The notes beneath the pieces are model-generated. The model ran no database searches. It was not told the DNA's origin and was given only the letters and a program-made list of their open reading frames with translations. From Mycobacterium sp. 852002-51163_SCH5372311 (lineage in GTDB: Bacteria; Actinomycetota; Actinomycetes; Mycobacteriales; Mycobacteriaceae), in contig NZ_LZIJ01000073.1 in assembly GCF_001667115.1 (NCBI RefSeq), forward strand, positions 1 through 64,000: DNA of 64,000 nt, in the 5' to 3' direction. Position numbers and translations under genes: made by a program. Below are positions 16,032 to 25,533 of the stretch, in pieces; position 1 is the first letter of the stretch; each line of letters opens with the position of its first letter.

Positions 16032-17138
16032 CTAACCCCAGCGGCAGGAGCGCTCGAACTCGATCAATGTCTCGGCATGCGCGACGGGGTCTAGTCCCTG
16101 GGCGGCGACCCACTCGTCGGTGAAATAGGTGTCGGCGTAGCGGTCGCCGCTGTCGGCCAGCAGAGTGACCACCGACCCACTGCGTCCTTCGGTGACCATC
16201 TCGGCAAGCAGGCCGAAAGCGCCCCACATATTGGTGCCGGTCGATGGTCCCACCCGGCGGCCCAGGACGGCGCTGACGTGGCGAGCGGCGGCGATCGATG
16301 CTGCGTCCGGCACCGCGACCATACGGTCGACCACGCCAGGCAGGAACGACGGCTCAACCCGCGGCCGGCCGATACCCTCGATCCGCGACGACGTCGGCAT
16401 GACGATGTCGTACCGATCTTGGGTGTAGGCGGGGAAGAACGCGGAGTTCTCCGGGTCCACGACGCACAGTCGGGTGGGATGGCGCCGGTAGCGGATGTAG
16501 CGGCCGATCGTCGCGCTGGTTCCGCCGGTGCCCGCGCCCACGACAATCCATTCCGGTATCGGATGCGTCTCGTCGCGCATTTGGGCGTAGATCGACTCAG
16601 CGATGTTGTTGTTGCCGCGCCAGTCTGTCGCGCGTTCGGCGTTGGTGAATTGGTCCAGGTAGTGGCCGCCGGTGTCGCGGGCGACGCGGACCGCCTCGGC
16701 GTAGACCTTGCTGGAGTCCTGCACGAAATGACAACGGCCACCGTGTGATTCGATGAGCGCCACCTTGGCGGTGCTGGTCGCCGCGGGCACCACGGCAATG
16801 AATGGCAGACCCAACAGCGCGGCGAAGTAGGCCTCGGACACGGCCGTGGAACCGGACGACGCCTCGACCACTGTGGTGCCCTCGCCAATCCACCCGTTGC
16901 ACAACGCGTAGAGGAACAAGGAACGCGCAAGGCGGTGCTTGAGGCTGCCGGTGATGTGTGTCGTCTCGTCTTTGAGGTAGAGCGCAACATCCACCTCGGT
17001 GGACCAGGCCGACGGCAGCGGATAGCGCAGCAGGTGCGTGTCGGCGCTGCGGCGGGCGTCGGCCTCGATCAGCCGGACCGCGTTGTCGGTCCACTCCCGC
17101 GGCAGGCTGCGGATCGCGATTTGGGACGGATCGGTCAA
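16032..17138 (-). CDS. cds1: PLP-dependent cysteine desulfhydrase/synthase-like enzyme (Cds1-like)
   Basis: A 368-residue fold-type II PLP enzyme related to cysteine synthases. The PLP lysine is in [11 protein letters not shown] (about residue 67), the substrate loop is [12 protein letters not shown], and the phosphate-binding glycine loop is [13 protein letters not shown]. The neighbourhood matches M. tuberculosis Rv3684, reported as the cysteine desulfhydrase Cds1 that makes H2S, pyruvate and ammonia from cysteine. The start is TTG at 17138, overlapping the metallophosphoesterase stop by 4 bases, so the two are probably one operon. Sequence alone cannot separate desulfhydrase from synthase activity. 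Confidence 0.85.
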   Translation of the reverse strand: MTDPSQIAIRSLPREWTDNAVRLIEADARRSADTHLLRYPLPSAWSTEVDVALYLKDETTHITGSLKHRLARSLFLYALCNGWIGEGTTVVEASSGSTAVSEAYFAALLGLPFIAVVPAATSTAKVALIESHGGRCHFVQDSSKVYAEAVRVARDTGGHYLDQFTNAERATDWRGNNNIAESIYAQMRDETHPIPEWIVVGAGTGGTSATIGRYIRYRRHPTRLCVVDPENSAFFPAYTQDRYDIVMPTSSRIEGIGRPRVEPSFLPGVVDRMVAVPDAASIAAARHVSAVLGRRVGPSTGTNMWGAFGLLAEMVTEGRSGSVVTLLADSGDRYADTYFTDEWVAAQGLDPVAHAETLIEFERSCRWG

Positions 17139-18091
17139 CGCACCGATGCTGTTGGCTGGGAACGGCTCAGGTTGCTGTCCGAGTCCCGGTCACCCATCGG
17201 GGCAGCGATCAACGTCAGCAAGGTTGCTTCCGGGCGGCAGCAGAACCGCACCGGCGCAAACGGAGAGGTCCCCACTCCCGCCGAGACATGCAACAGCATG
17301 TTCTCACCCCAGCGTGACGGCCCCTTGGCCCGCGACCGGTCCAGGCCACAGTTGGTTACCAGAGCGCCGTAGAAGGGCAGGCACAGCTGCCCGCCGTGGG
17401 TGTGGCCGGCCATCACCAGCTGGTAGCCGTCGGCGGCGAAGCGGTCCAGCACTCGCGGCTCAGGCGAGTGTGTCAACCCCAGCCGCAGGTTCGCGGCGGG
17501 GCTCGCGGGACCTGCAATGGTGTCGTATCGGTCCCGGTCGATATGCGGGTCGTCCACGCCCGCGGCGGCGATGTGCAGTCCGGCCACCTCGAACTCGCGA
17601 CGGGTGTGGGTCAGGTCGAGCCAGCCGCGTTCGGTGAACGCCGCCCGCAGATCCTGCCAGGGCAGCGGCTCGCCGCGGACACGGTGGTCGGGGTTGGTCA
17701 GGTAGTTCATCGGGTTCTTCAGCCGCGGCCCGAAGTAGTCGTTGCTGCCGAAGACGAAAACGCCCGGCCGGGACAGCAGGTCGCCCAGCGTCTGGACTAC
17801 GGCCGGCACCGCCTTGGGGTGGGCCAGGTTGTCCCCGGTATTGACCACCAGATCGGGCTCCCAGGCGGCCAGCTCGCGCAGCCAGGCCTGTTTGCGGCGC
17901 TGATTGGGCAGCATGTGCAGATCGCTGATATGCAGCACCCGCAGCGGGGTGGAGCCCGGCGACAGCACTGGCATGGTCAACTCACGCAGGACGAATGCGT
18001 TGCGCTCGACAATCGCGGCGTATCCAATTCCGGCGACGGTCGAGCCGAGCGCGACCGCACCGGTGCGTAACAGCACGGGCAAAACAGCCAT
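17135..18091 (-). CDS. Metallophosphoesterase (Rv3683-like)
   Basis: A 318-residue calcineurin-like phosphoesterase. The N-terminal hydrophobic stretch (about 4-24) may anchor it. Metal motifs in order are [26 protein letters not shown] (in place of GNH(D/E)) and [11 protein letters not shown]. Family members cleave phosphomono- or diesters, including cell-envelope lipid precursors (YkuE-like). It lies between ponA2 and cds1 on the same strand, as in M. tuberculosis. Confidence 0.88.
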   Translation of the reverse strand: MAVLPVLLRTGAVALGSTVAGIGYAAIVERNAFVLRELTMPVLSPGSTPLRVLHISDLHMLPNQRRKQAWLRELAAWEPDLVVNTGDNLAHPKAVPAVVQTLGDLLSRPGVFVFGSNDYFGPRLKNPMNYLTNPDHRVRGEPLPWQDLRAAFTERGWLDLTHTRREFEVAGLHIAAAGVDDPHIDRDRYDTIAGPASPAANLRLGLTHSPEPRVLDRFAADGYQLVMAGHTHGGQLCLPFYGALVTNCGLDRSRAKGPSRWGENMLLHVSAGVGTSPFAPVRFCCRPEATLLTLIAAPMGDRDSDSNLSRSQPTASVR

Positions 18092-18152
18092 GTAGGCAGA
18101 CTACTGCCGGTCGCCGACTAGACACGCATGTCCCACGAGACAGTGCCTTTAA

Positions 18153-18170
18153 GGGCTCTCGAAAGAGCTC
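18153..18170 (-). terminator. Possible ponA2 terminator (short UUCG hairpin)
   Basis: On the minus strand GAGCTCT, loop TTCG and AGAGCCC form a 7-base stem with one mismatch, just after the ponA2 stop. The stable tetraloop is suggestive, but the stem is short and there is no T-run. Confidence 0.3.
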
Positions 18171-18176
18171 TCTCTG

Positions 18177-20609
18177 TTATGGCGGCGGCTGTCCCGGTGG
18201 TGGCGGAGGCGGGGGTGCCAGTAGCGGGATGGTGATCGGCGGTAATCCCGGAATCTCCACCACCTGCGATCCGATCGGCACCGGCGCACCCTCCGGCGGT
18301 GGCGGCGGTGGCGGCGGGATGCCGTTGCTGACTTGAATGGTGATGATCGATCCCGGGATGGTCTGGCCGCTGGGCGACGTTCCGACGACCTCGCCGAGCT
18401 TCGCCGAGCTGTTGACGGAGGCCGTTTCCTGGGCCACCTGGAAACCCGCTTCCCTGAGGCGCTGGCGGGCCAGCTCGACGTCCAGACCGGCGACGCTGGG
18501 CACGCGCGAACCCGGTGAACCCTCGACGTAGCGGGGATCGGTCGGCGGCAGCTTGACCTCGCCGAACATGGTGGCAATCGGCTTCATTGCGGTGAACCAC
18601 GTGCGGGCCGGCTCGTTGCCGCCGTACAAGTCACCCTCGCCGCAATGGCGCAGCGGGCCCGAACACAGATCCGTCGGTGAGGTCGAGTCGTCGTAGATGT
18701 AGTTCGCCGCCGCGTAGTGGCTGGTGAAGCCCACGAATCCAGAGGACCGGTGCGCTTCGGTGGTGCCGGTCTTGCCCGACACCGGTAGGTCCCAGCCGGC
18801 CGCACCGGCTGAACCAGCGGCCGTGCCGGAGCCCGTCGCATCCTTGCTCATGGCGTTGGCCAGCGTATTCGCCAACCCCTCGGGCACGACTTGCTCGCAC
18901 GTTTCGGTGGTCACCGCGACTTGATTGCCGTTACGGTCGATCAGCTTGTCGATCGGGTTCGGTGGGCACCACACACCCCCCGACGCCAGGGTGGCCGCGA
19001 CGTTCGACAGCTCCAGCGCGTTGACCTCGATCGGTCCGAGCGTGAACGAACCGATGTTCTGCCGTTTGACGAAGTCGGCCAGGCTTTCGTTGCTGTCCGG
19101 GTTGTAGTCGCGAGCGGTGCCGGGATTGGCGTAGGACCGCAGGCCGAGCTTGATGGCCATGTCCACCGTGCGCGACACCCCGACCTGCTGGATCAGCTTG
19201 GCGAACGCCGTGTTGGGCGAGGTGGCCAGCGCGTCCGTCACATTCATCGACCCGCCGTATTTACCGGCGTTGATCACGCACCAGGTGTCCTTCGGGCACC
19301 CCTTTGCCCCGCCGCTGCCCATGCCTTTGGCCTGGAACCGGCCCGGCACCTCGAGCGTGGCATTGATGCCCATGCCCATATCCATAGCCGCCGCCGTGGT
19401 GAAGATCTTGAAGACCGACCCCGCACCATCACCGACCAGCGAGAACGGCTGCGGCCGCATGGTTTCGCCGGCGTCGATGTCCAGGCCGTACTTGCGGTTG
19501 CTGGCCATCGCGAGAACCTGGTGGGAGTCCTTGCCTGGCCTGATCACGCTCATCACGCTGGAAATGCCCGGCAAGGTCGGGCTGGCGAACTTGTCGATAG
19601 CCGCCTTGACCGGGATCTGCACATCGGGGTTAAGCGTGGTCATGATCTTGTAGCCGCCCCTGGCCAGCTGCTCCTTGCTGATTCCGGCGCGAGACAGATA
19701 CTCCTGGACGTAGTCGCAGAAGAACGCGCGGTCGCCGGCCGCGATACAACCCCGCGGCAACTCCTTGGGCTGCGGCAAAACGCCCAGCGGCTGGGTCTTG
19801 GCGGCGCGCAGGGCGTCCGCCTCCGCAGGCAGGTTCTCGATCATGGTGTCCAGGACCAGGTTCCGCCGCGCCAGGGCGCCTTCGGGGTTGACGTACGGGT
19901 TGAGCGTGCTGGTCGACTGCACCATGCCGGCCAGCAATGCCGCTTGCTGCCAGTTCAGCTCGGAGGCGTTGATACCGAAGTAGGTCTGCGCCGCGTCCTG
20001 CACACCGAACGAGTTGTTACCGAACGACACCAGGTTCAGGTATTTCGTCAGGATTTCGGGCTTGGTGAAGGTTTTGTCCAGCGTGAGGGCCATCCGGATC
20101 TCGCGCAGCTTACGTGCCGGTGTGGTTTCGACGGCTGCCCGCTTCTCCGCGTCGGTCTGGGCGGTGACCAGCAACTGGTAGTTTTTGATGTACTGCTGCT
20201 CGATCGTCGATCCACCGCGGGTTTCCACGTCGCCGGATGCGTAGCCGGCCAACCCCGTCAAGGTGCCTTTCCAGTCCACGCCGTTGTGTTCGGCGAACCG
20301 CTTGTCCTCGATCGAGACGATTGCCAGCTTCATGGTGTTGGCGATCTTGTCGCTGGGCACTTCGAACCGGCGTTGCGAGTACAGCCACGCGATGGTGTTG
20401 CCTTTGGCGTCGACCATCGTCGACACGGCTGGCACTGCCCCCTCGAGAAGTTGCGCCGAGCCGTTGGCGACCACCTCAGAGGCGCGATTGGACATCAGCC
20501 CCAAACCACCCGCCACCGGGAACATCAGCGCGGTGGCGACAACGCCGGCCAGTAAGCAGCACCCAGCGAGCTTCAACAGCGTCAGCGCGACTGGGGGACG
20601 ATCGGACAT
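18177..20609 (-). CDS. ponA2: Bifunctional class A penicillin-binding protein PonA2
   Basis: An 810-residue bitopic peptidoglycan synthase. After one membrane helix (about 10-32) comes the GT51 transglycosylase domain (EDKRFAEHNGVDWKG and GGSTIEQQYIKNY). The transpeptidase domain has its active serine in GSVFKIFT (SxxK) and SGKTGTTEAH as the KTG box. A C-terminal PASTA domain (about 695-760, SVAGLDVELARQRLREAGF) and a proline-rich tail finish the protein. It matches PonA2/PBP2 (Rv3682), needed for cell-wall integrity under stress. It is divergent from whiB4. Confidence 0.95.
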   Translation of the reverse strand: MSDRPPVALTLLKLAGCCLLAGVVATALMFPVAGGLGLMSNRASEVVANGSAQLLEGAVPAVSTMVDAKGNTIAWLYSQRRFEVPSDKIANTMKLAIVSIEDKRFAEHNGVDWKGTLTGLAGYASGDVETRGGSTIEQQYIKNYQLLVTAQTDAEKRAAVETTPARKLREIRMALTLDKTFTKPEILTKYLNLVSFGNNSFGVQDAAQTYFGINASELNWQQAALLAGMVQSTSTLNPYVNPEGALARRNLVLDTMIENLPAEADALRAAKTQPLGVLPQPKELPRGCIAAGDRAFFCDYVQEYLSRAGISKEQLARGGYKIMTTLNPDVQIPVKAAIDKFASPTLPGISSVMSVIRPGKDSHQVLAMASNRKYGLDIDAGETMRPQPFSLVGDGAGSVFKIFTTAAAMDMGMGINATLEVPGRFQAKGMGSGGAKGCPKDTWCVINAGKYGGSMNVTDALATSPNTAFAKLIQQVGVSRTVDMAIKLGLRSYANPGTARDYNPDSNESLADFVKRQNIGSFTLGPIEVNALELSNVAATLASGGVWCPPNPIDKLIDRNGNQVAVTTETCEQVVPEGLANTLANAMSKDATGSGTAAGSAGAAGWDLPVSGKTGTTEAHRSSGFVGFTSHYAAANYIYDDSTSPTDLCSGPLRHCGEGDLYGGNEPARTWFTAMKPIATMFGEVKLPPTDPRYVEGSPGSRVPSVAGLDVELARQRLREAGFQVAQETASVNSSAKLGEVVGTSPSGQTIPGSIITIQVSNGIPPPPPPPPEGAPVPIGSQVVEIPGLPPITIPLLAPPPPPPPGQPPP

Positions 20610-20972
20610 GGGTCCACAGTATCCACATCTGTCGACAGCGCCATGTCCTCACGCCTACAAATCCCTGCATACCGGCCCGAACGGTGCCGCGGGGCCGGAG
20701 GAAGTCGACAGAAAATTTTTGCAAGTATCGGTGTTCAAACCGCAGCTAGTGGCTACACCATCCGGAGTGGATGCCTTCCCAGTCGCCCAGACGGCACGCT
20801 CGTCCCAAAAAAACCGTTATAAGACTGTTGCGCAATTGGCCCCTGACCACCTAACTTAGACACACGGTGAGATGTAGGTAACACCGCGGTGCACAGTGTG
20901 GCGTAGATCGCAGCAGGGTCTGCACCCGGGGAGGGCGGCCGCGAATCGCGGCCGGGAGGAAGGGAAAGGCTC
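20610..20972. other. Divergent ponA2-whiB4 intergenic region
   Basis: The 363 bases must carry both promoters. A possible -35/-10 pair for whiB4 is TTGCGC near 20829 and TAACTT about 18 bases later, but the match is weak. Small open frames here are short and not conserved-looking. I see no RNA gene. Confidence 0.4.
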
Positions 20973-21323
20973 GTGCCAGCAACACGCCCAGGAGCGCGCA
21001 GGACAAATTTGTCAGCTGTGAACACCACGCTTCGCACCGTCGACGCGGAAGAGCGAATTGCCTGGGTTTCCAGGGCGTTGTGCCGGACAACAGATCCCGA
21101 CGAATTGTTCGTTCGAGGGGCTGCTCAACGCAAAGCCGCGGTGATCTGCCGCCACTGCCCGGTAATGCAGGAATGCGGCGCAGACGCACTGGACAACAAG
21201 GTCGAGTTCGGCGTTTGGGGTGGGATGACCGAGCGCCAGCGCAGGGCTTTGCTCAAGCAACACCCAGAGGTAGTGTCCTGGGCGGACTTTTTCGACAAGA
21301 GGCGTAGCCGCAGCGTGGGCTGA
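20973..21323 (+). CDS. whiB4: WhiB4 iron-sulfur redox regulator
   Basis: A 116-residue WhiB protein. The four cluster cysteines are Cys37, Cys59, Cys62 and Cys68 (ALCRTTDPDELF and CRHCPVMQEC), followed by the GVWGG turn (80-84) and a basic C-terminal helix (TERQRRALLK) that binds DNA. WhiB4 holds an oxygen-sensitive [4Fe-4S] cluster and, when oxidised, represses genes such as antioxidant systems and condenses DNA. GTG at 20973 with GGAAAGG upstream gives the length known for the family. The locus next to the ATPase pair matches Rv3681c. Confidence 0.93.
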   Translation: MPATRPGARRTNLSAVNTTLRTVDAEERIAWVSRALCRTTDPDELFVRGAAQRKAAVICRHCPVMQECGADALDNKVEFGVWGGMTERQRRALLKQHPEVVSWADFFDKRRSRSVG

Positions 21324-21448
21324 TTCGTCGGCCATCCGCCGGCGAGGCCCTTGAACGCCTCGCTTCCAGCACTCCTCATTACATTTCTGTTACAGTCGCC
21401 CGGCCCGAATCGAATTCGTTTGTGCGCTATGGGAACTGGCGTTTCCAT

Positions 21449-21548
21449 CGGCTTCTCAGCGGGCCGCGGCTCGGCCCGCATCGTCGCCGACTTCTGCTGA
21501 GGGGCCGGCTTCTCAGCGGGCGGCTGCGCGGCCCGCATCGTCGCCGAC
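21449..21548. repeat. Duplicated 43-bp segment at the 3' end of the ATPase gene
   Basis: 21449-21491 and 21506-21548 are direct copies with three mismatches, separated by 14 bases. On the minus strand both copies encode the same last residues [11 protein letters not shown] followed by TGA, and all three differences are at third codon positions. The second copy lies after the stop and is not translated. Confidence 0.8.
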
Positions 21549-22676
21549 CGAAGTGATCTGGTCGGCTAGGGCCCGCAACGCATCGAGGTCAGACACGTCG
21601 AACGGCAGCGACGGGACTCCGACCACCGGCACGTGTGGGTTGGCACCCGTGAATCGGGACAGCAGCCGTATCTCGCGCTTAGCGGTCTGTCCACGGTCGG
21701 CATGAATCCGCAGCACAGCCGCGGTCAGCGGGGTGTCGCTCGAGTCGGCATGCTCTGTCTCCAGCGTTTCGGTCGCGTCGATCGCCCGCTCGACCGGCAG
21801 TGAACACAATGTCGGGTGCGTGCGGTTCAGGACGAGCCCGGCGAGCGGCATGCCTTCCTGTGAGAGCCGGTCGACGAAGAAGGACGCCTCGCGCAACGCG
21901 TCGGGTTCGGCCGCCGACACGACGACGAACTGGGTGCCGCGTCGTTTCAGCAACGAGTACGTACGGTCCGCCTTCTCGCGGAAGCCGCCGAATGTTGCAT
22001 CAAGCGATTGCACGAACGCCGCGGCGTCGCCGAGCATCTGTGAACCGAGAATCGTCGACATTGCCTTCATGGCCAATCCCATTGCACCGGTGACCAATCG
22101 GCCGATGCCCCGGCCGGGCGCCAGCAGCAGCCGCCACAGACGGCTATCCATGAAGCTGCCCAATCGTTTTGGCGCGTCCAGAAAATCCAGCGCGTTGCGC
22201 GACGGCGGGGTGTCCACGACCACCAGGTCCCAACGGTCCTGGGCCAGCAGCTGACCCAGCTTCTCCATCGCCATGTATTCCTGCGTGCCGGCAAGCGATG
22301 TGGCGACGGTCTGATAGAACTGGTTGTCCAGAATCGCTTGTGCCCGTTCGGGTCCGGAGTACTGAACCACCATTTCGTCGAAGGTGCGGCGCATGTCGAG
22401 CATCATCGCGTGCAGCTGGCCGGGGACTTCCGGGGCTAACGGCACTCGCTGCGGAGTATTACCAAGGTCGTTGACTCCCAACGCTTGTGCCAAACGCTTG
22501 GCGGGATCGATTGTCAAAACGACCACTGTGCGGCCGTATTCGGCAGCACGCAACGCCATCGCGGCCGCGGTGGTTGTTTTGCCGACGCCACCGGCGCCGC
22601 AGCACACCACCACCCGGTTGGAGGTGTCGGCCAGGATTGCGGCCATGTCGAGCGTCGTCGGCTGATGAGTCATCAT
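21513..22676 (-). CDS. Get3/ArsA-like anion-transporting ATPase (Rv3680-like)
   Basis: A 387-residue P-loop ATPase with a canonical Walker [14 protein letters not shown] near residue 31, the [12 protein letters not shown] switch segment, [15 protein letters not shown], and a C-terminal [17 protein letters not shown] stretch typical of ArsA/Get3. It forms a pair with the next gene. In M. tuberculosis the pair is implicated in tolerance to nitric oxide and glycerol-derived stress (Rv3679/Rv3680, from memory). The two probably assemble as a heteromer. The ATG overlaps the upstream stop by 4 bases. Confidence 0.9.
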   Translation of the reverse strand: MMTHQPTTLDMAAILADTSNRVVVCCGAGGVGKTTTAAAMALRAAEYGRTVVVLTIDPAKRLAQALGVNDLGNTPQRVPLAPEVPGQLHAMMLDMRRTFDEMVVQYSGPERAQAILDNQFYQTVATSLAGTQEYMAMEKLGQLLAQDRWDLVVVDTPPSRNALDFLDAPKRLGSFMDSRLWRLLLAPGRGIGRLVTGAMGLAMKAMSTILGSQMLGDAAAFVQSLDATFGGFREKADRTYSLLKRRGTQFVVVSAAEPDALREASFFVDRLSQEGMPLAGLVLNRTHPTLCSLPVERAIDATETLETEHADSSDTPLTAAVLRIHADRGQTAKREIRLLSRFTGANPHVPVVGVPSLPFDVSDLDALRALADQITSVGDDAGRAAAR

Positions 22677-23695
22677 CGAACCCCTTGCTCTGCAAGCGAT
22701 TCGGAAAGTTCGTACAGGCTGCCTAGATCCACGCCGTCGGAGATGGTGGGCAGTTCGAGGCGCGATACCTGTAACTCGTCGAGTTGTCGGGCGGTTTCGG
22801 AGCGCGCGCTGATGCGGGTGGCGTGCTCGATCGTCTCGGTCAGCAGACCGGCGAAATCGTCGTCGGCCAGGGTGATTCCGGCCGACGCCAAGCCGGCCCG
22901 GACCGAGTCGGCGTCGACGTCTCCTTCAGCGGCCTTGGCCAGAGCGTCGGGCCCGAGGTACGCCGGGATGTTGCGGTTGACGATCACGCTGCCGATCGGC
23001 AGTTCCATTTCCGCCAGCTCGTCAATGGCTTCCAGGGTTTCTTGCACCGGCAGCGCTTCCAGCAGCGTCACCAGGTGGATGGCGGTCTGATCGGAGTGCA
23101 GCAACTTGACCACACCTTCAGCCTGCGAATGCACGGGGCCGCCCTTGGCCAGATCGGATACGGCCTTGGTGACGTCCAGGAAACGCGCGATGCGCCCGGT
23201 AGGGGGCGCATCGACCACGATCGCGTCATAAATCGGCAGCCGGTTCTTGTCGACGCGAATGACGGTCTCCTTGATCTTGCCGGTCAGCAGCACGTCGCGC
23301 AGGCCGGGTGCGATGGTCGTCGCGAACTCTATGGCCCCGATCCGCCGCATCGCCCGGCCCGCGATGCCCAGGTTGTAGAACATGTCGAGGTATTCCAGGA
23401 ACGCCGCCTCGATGTCGATCGCGAGGGCGTTGACCTGGCCGCCGCGCTCGGCAGTGGCAATCTTGAGCTCCTGATAGGGCAGCGGCGGCACGTCGAAGAG
23501 CTGCGCGATTCCCTGGCGCCCCTCGACTTCAACGAGCAGAACTTTGCGGCCCCCCGCGGCCAGGGTCAGGGCCAGCGCGGCCGCGATGGTCGACTTTCCC
23601 GTACCGCCCTTGCCGGTTACAAAGTGCAAGCGAGCCTTTGACAAGCGCGCCGGCCAGCCGACGGAATGACTGCCGCTAGATGTGGTTGCCACCAT
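22673..23695 (-). CDS. Get3/ArsA-like anion-transporting ATPase (Rv3679-like)
   Basis: 340 residues with a deviant Walker [17 protein letters not shown] (about 28-43), the [16 protein letters not shown] segment and [16 protein letters not shown]. It is the upstream partner of the ATPase that follows, and the two genes overlap by 4 bases (ATGA). It resembles the Rv3679 subunit. It is cytosolic with no membrane segments. The cargo is unknown; in eukaryotes Get3 targets tail-anchored proteins. Confidence 0.9.
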   Translation of the reverse strand: MVATTSSGSHSVGWPARLSKARLHFVTGKGGTGKSTIAAALALTLAAGGRKVLLVEVEGRQGIAQLFDVPPLPYQELKIATAERGGQVNALAIDIEAAFLEYLDMFYNLGIAGRAMRRIGAIEFATTIAPGLRDVLLTGKIKETVIRVDKNRLPIYDAIVVDAPPTGRIARFLDVTKAVSDLAKGGPVHSQAEGVVKLLHSDQTAIHLVTLLEALPVQETLEAIDELAEMELPIGSVIVNRNIPAYLGPDALAKAAEGDVDADSVRAGLASAGITLADDDFAGLLTETIEHATRISARSETARQLDELQVSRLELPTISDGVDLGSLYELSESLAEQGVR

Positions 23696-23773
23696 CGCAT
23701 GCTAAAGCGTGTTGGCTTTGCCCGGCTGCCGGGCTGGCCGGAGCTGGTCATGACTGCCCGATAAGCTCGCGTC

Positions 23774-23935
23774 ATGACCCAACCGACCGCGTGGGAGTAC
23801 GCCACCGTTCCGCTGCTCACGCATGCAACCAAACAGATCCTCGATCAGTGGGGCGCCGACGGCTGGGAGCTGGTGGCGGTGTTGCCCGGGCCCACCGGCG
23901 AGCAGCACGTCGCGTACCTGAAGCGCCCCAAGTAG
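23774..23935 (+). CDS. DUF4177-type small protein (Rv3678A-like)
   Basis: A 53-residue protein starting MTQPTAWEYATVPLL and containing the DUF4177 core ILDQWGADGWELVAVLPG, ending YLKRPK. It is too short for many ORF finders but has a clear ATG and a strong family match. It lies 78 bases from the divergent ATPase gene and 8 bases before the RidA-family gene, so it leads a small operon with RidA and the beta-lactamase-fold hydrolase. Function unknown. Confidence 0.85.
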   Translation: MTQPTAWEYATVPLLTHATKQILDQWGADGWELVAVLPGPTGEQHVAYLKRPK

Positions 23936-23943
23936 CGGCCGTG

Positions 23944-24411
23944 ATGAATTCCGGAGCGTCCTGGCTAACCCGCCTCGGGCAACTCGGTGTCGCGCTGCCG
24001 CAAGTAGCGGCACCGCTGGCCGCCTATGTTCCCGCGGTGCGCACCGGCAACCTGGTCTACACGGCGGGTCAGTTGCCGTTCGACTCCGGAAAGCTGGCAC
24101 GCACCGGCAAGGTGGGCGCGAACATCACTCCCGAAGAGGGAAAAGTGTTGGCGCGGATATGTGCGCTCAACGCGTTGGCCGCAGTGGATGCTCTGGTGGG
24201 TCTTGACACGGTCACCCAGGTGGTCAAGGTCGTCGGGTTCGTAGCGTCGGCGCCCGGTTTCAATGGCCAGCCGAGCGTAGTCAACGGCGCCTCGGACCTG
24301 CTCGCGGAGGTGTTCGGCGATAAGGGTGCGCATGCGCGTTCGGCGGTGGGGGTGGCCGAGTTACCGCTGGATGCACCGGTGGAGATCGAGTTGATCGTGG
24401 AGGTCGGCTGA
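23944..24411 (+). CDS. RidA/YjgF family protein
   Basis: A 155-residue member of the RidA (YjgF/UK114) superfamily, which hydrolyses reactive enamine/imine intermediates of amino-acid metabolism. Core segments are AAYVPAVRTGNLVYTAGQLPF, VLARICALNALAAVDALVG and ARSAVGVAELPLDAPVEIE. The catalytic arginine of classical RidA is seen as ARSAVGVAEL. GTG at 23941 immediately precedes the ATG at 23944. It is 6 bases upstream of the metallo-beta-lactamase gene. Confidence 0.85.
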   Translation: MNSGASWLTRLGQLGVALPQVAAPLAAYVPAVRTGNLVYTAGQLPFDSGKLARTGKVGANITPEEGKVLARICALNALAAVDALVGLDTVTQVVKVVGFVASAPGFNGQPSVVNGASDLLAEVFGDKGAHARSAVGVAELPLDAPVEIELIVEVG

Positions 24412-24417
24412 GGTCCT

Positions 24418-25218
24418 ATGTCTGGGTCAGCCGAGCCCGTCGAGCCGCTCGCGCATCCCGCCTACGGCATGCTGCGCCCCGTCACCGAAACCGCATCGGT
24501 GCTGCTGGCCGACAACCCGGGTCTGATGACGCTGGACGGGACCAACACCTGGGTGCTGCGCGGTCCGCGCAGCGACGAGCTGGTCATCGTGGACCCCGGA
24601 CCGGACGACGACGAGCACATCCCCCGAATCGCCGCGTTGGGCCGCATCGCGCTGGTGCTGATCAGTCACCGGCATGGCGACCACACCGACGGGATCGACA
24701 AGCTGGTCGAGCTGACCGGCGCACCCGTGCGCGCCGCCGATCCAAAGTTTTTGCGGAATGACGGCGTGACGCTGGCCGACCGCGAGGTGATCGATGCGGC
24801 CGGGCTCAAGATCACGGTGCTGGCCACTTCCGGCCACACCGCCGACTCCTTGTCGTTCGTTCTGGACGACGCCGTGCTGACCGCCGACAGTGTGCTGGGC
24901 CGCGGCACCACCGTCTTCGACAAAGAAGACGGCAACCTGCGTGATTACTTGGAGTCGTTGCACCGGCTGCGCGGTTTGGGCGGCAGGACGGTGTTGCCTG
25001 GGCACGGGCCGGATTTGCCCGACCTGGAAGCCGTCACTTCTGGTTATTTGATGCACCGCCAGGAACGTCTGGAGCAGGTGCGTGGGGCGCTGCGGGAACT
25101 CGGCGACGACGCCAGCGTGCGCCAGGTAGTCGAACACGTCTATGTCGACGTCGACGAGAAGCTGTGGGACGCCGCCGAGTGGTCGGTGCAGGTGCAGCTG
25201 AACTATCTGCGCGGATGA
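24418..25218 (+). CDS. Metallo-beta-lactamase-fold hydrolase (Rv3677c-like)
   Basis: A 266-residue MBL-fold hydrolase of the RNase Z/LACTB2-like branch. The zinc motif is SHRHGDHTDG (HxHxDH, about residue 81-90). GHTADSL supplies the next histidine, LTADSV the bridging aspartate, and LPGHGPDLPD the last histidine. The C-terminal helical segment with REELGDDASV-like spacing is typical of LACTB2-type proteins. It probably acts on an ester, thioester or RNA; the substrate is not known. It is last of a three-gene run with the DUF4177 and RidA genes. Confidence 0.88.
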   Translation: MSGSAEPVEPLAHPAYGMLRPVTETASVLLADNPGLMTLDGTNTWVLRGPRSDELVIVDPGPDDDEHIPRIAALGRIALVLISHRHGDHTDGIDKLVELTGAPVRAADPKFLRNDGVTLADREVIDAAGLKITVLATSGHTADSLSFVLDDAVLTADSVLGRGTTVFDKEDGNLRDYLESLHRLRGLGGRTVLPGHGPDLPDLEAVTSGYLMHRQERLEQVRGALRELGDDASVRQVVEHVYVDVDEKLWDAAEWSVQVQLNYLRG

Positions 25219-25290
25219 GACGCATCGAGGCTGTCGCTAGCGCGCGCCAGACTGCGAGTAGACGGGGCTGTTCCGAGAGCCGGAGTCGCT

Positions 25291-25350
25291 TGAGCGTGAA
25301 CTGACGGCGTTGAGCGTGAAACGACGGCGTTGAGCGTGAAACGACGGCGG
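25291..25350 (+). repeat. Three tandem copies of a 20-bp repeat (array A)
   Basis: The unit TGAGCGTGAAACGACGGCGT occurs at 25291, 25311 and 25331 with few changes. It lies just downstream of the MBL-fold gene. The core GTGAAAC is the reverse complement of GTTTCAC in array B. Confidence 0.85.
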
Positions 25351-25370
25351 GAATCGGCGCGTGGATCCCG

Positions 25371-25470
25371 CCCTGGTTTCACACCCGACGCCCTGGTTTC
25401 ACACCCGACGCCCTGGCTTCACACCCGACGTCCTGGCTTCACACCCGACGCCCTGGTTTCACACCCGGAG
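25371..25470 (+). repeat. Five tandem copies of a 20-bp repeat (array B)
   Basis: The unit CCCTGGTTTCACACCCGACG is repeated at 25371, 25391, 25411, 25431 and 25451 with one to three changes per copy. It occupies most of the gap before the convergent crp gene. With array A it can form several alternative stems through GTGAAAC/GTTTCAC. This is a minisatellite, not a CRISPR array, because there are no spacers. Confidence 0.9.
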
Positions 25471-25533
25471 GCGAGACAACGGACGGGCGCCAATTTTGCA
25501 CCGGCCCGTAGAGACCTCGGCAACTAAGCGCGT

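Noticed and set aside
18891-20555. 554-codon plus-strand frame across ponA2
   Set aside because: It is a shadow of high-GC third-position bias; PonA2 motifs on the minus strand are complete.
20476-20972. Small coding gene between ponA2 and whiB4
   Set aside because: Short frames here have no Shine-Dalgarno, no conserved-looking composition and lie in a promoter region.
25371-25470. CRISPR array
   Set aside because: The 20-bp units are contiguous with no spacers and there are no cas genes nearby.
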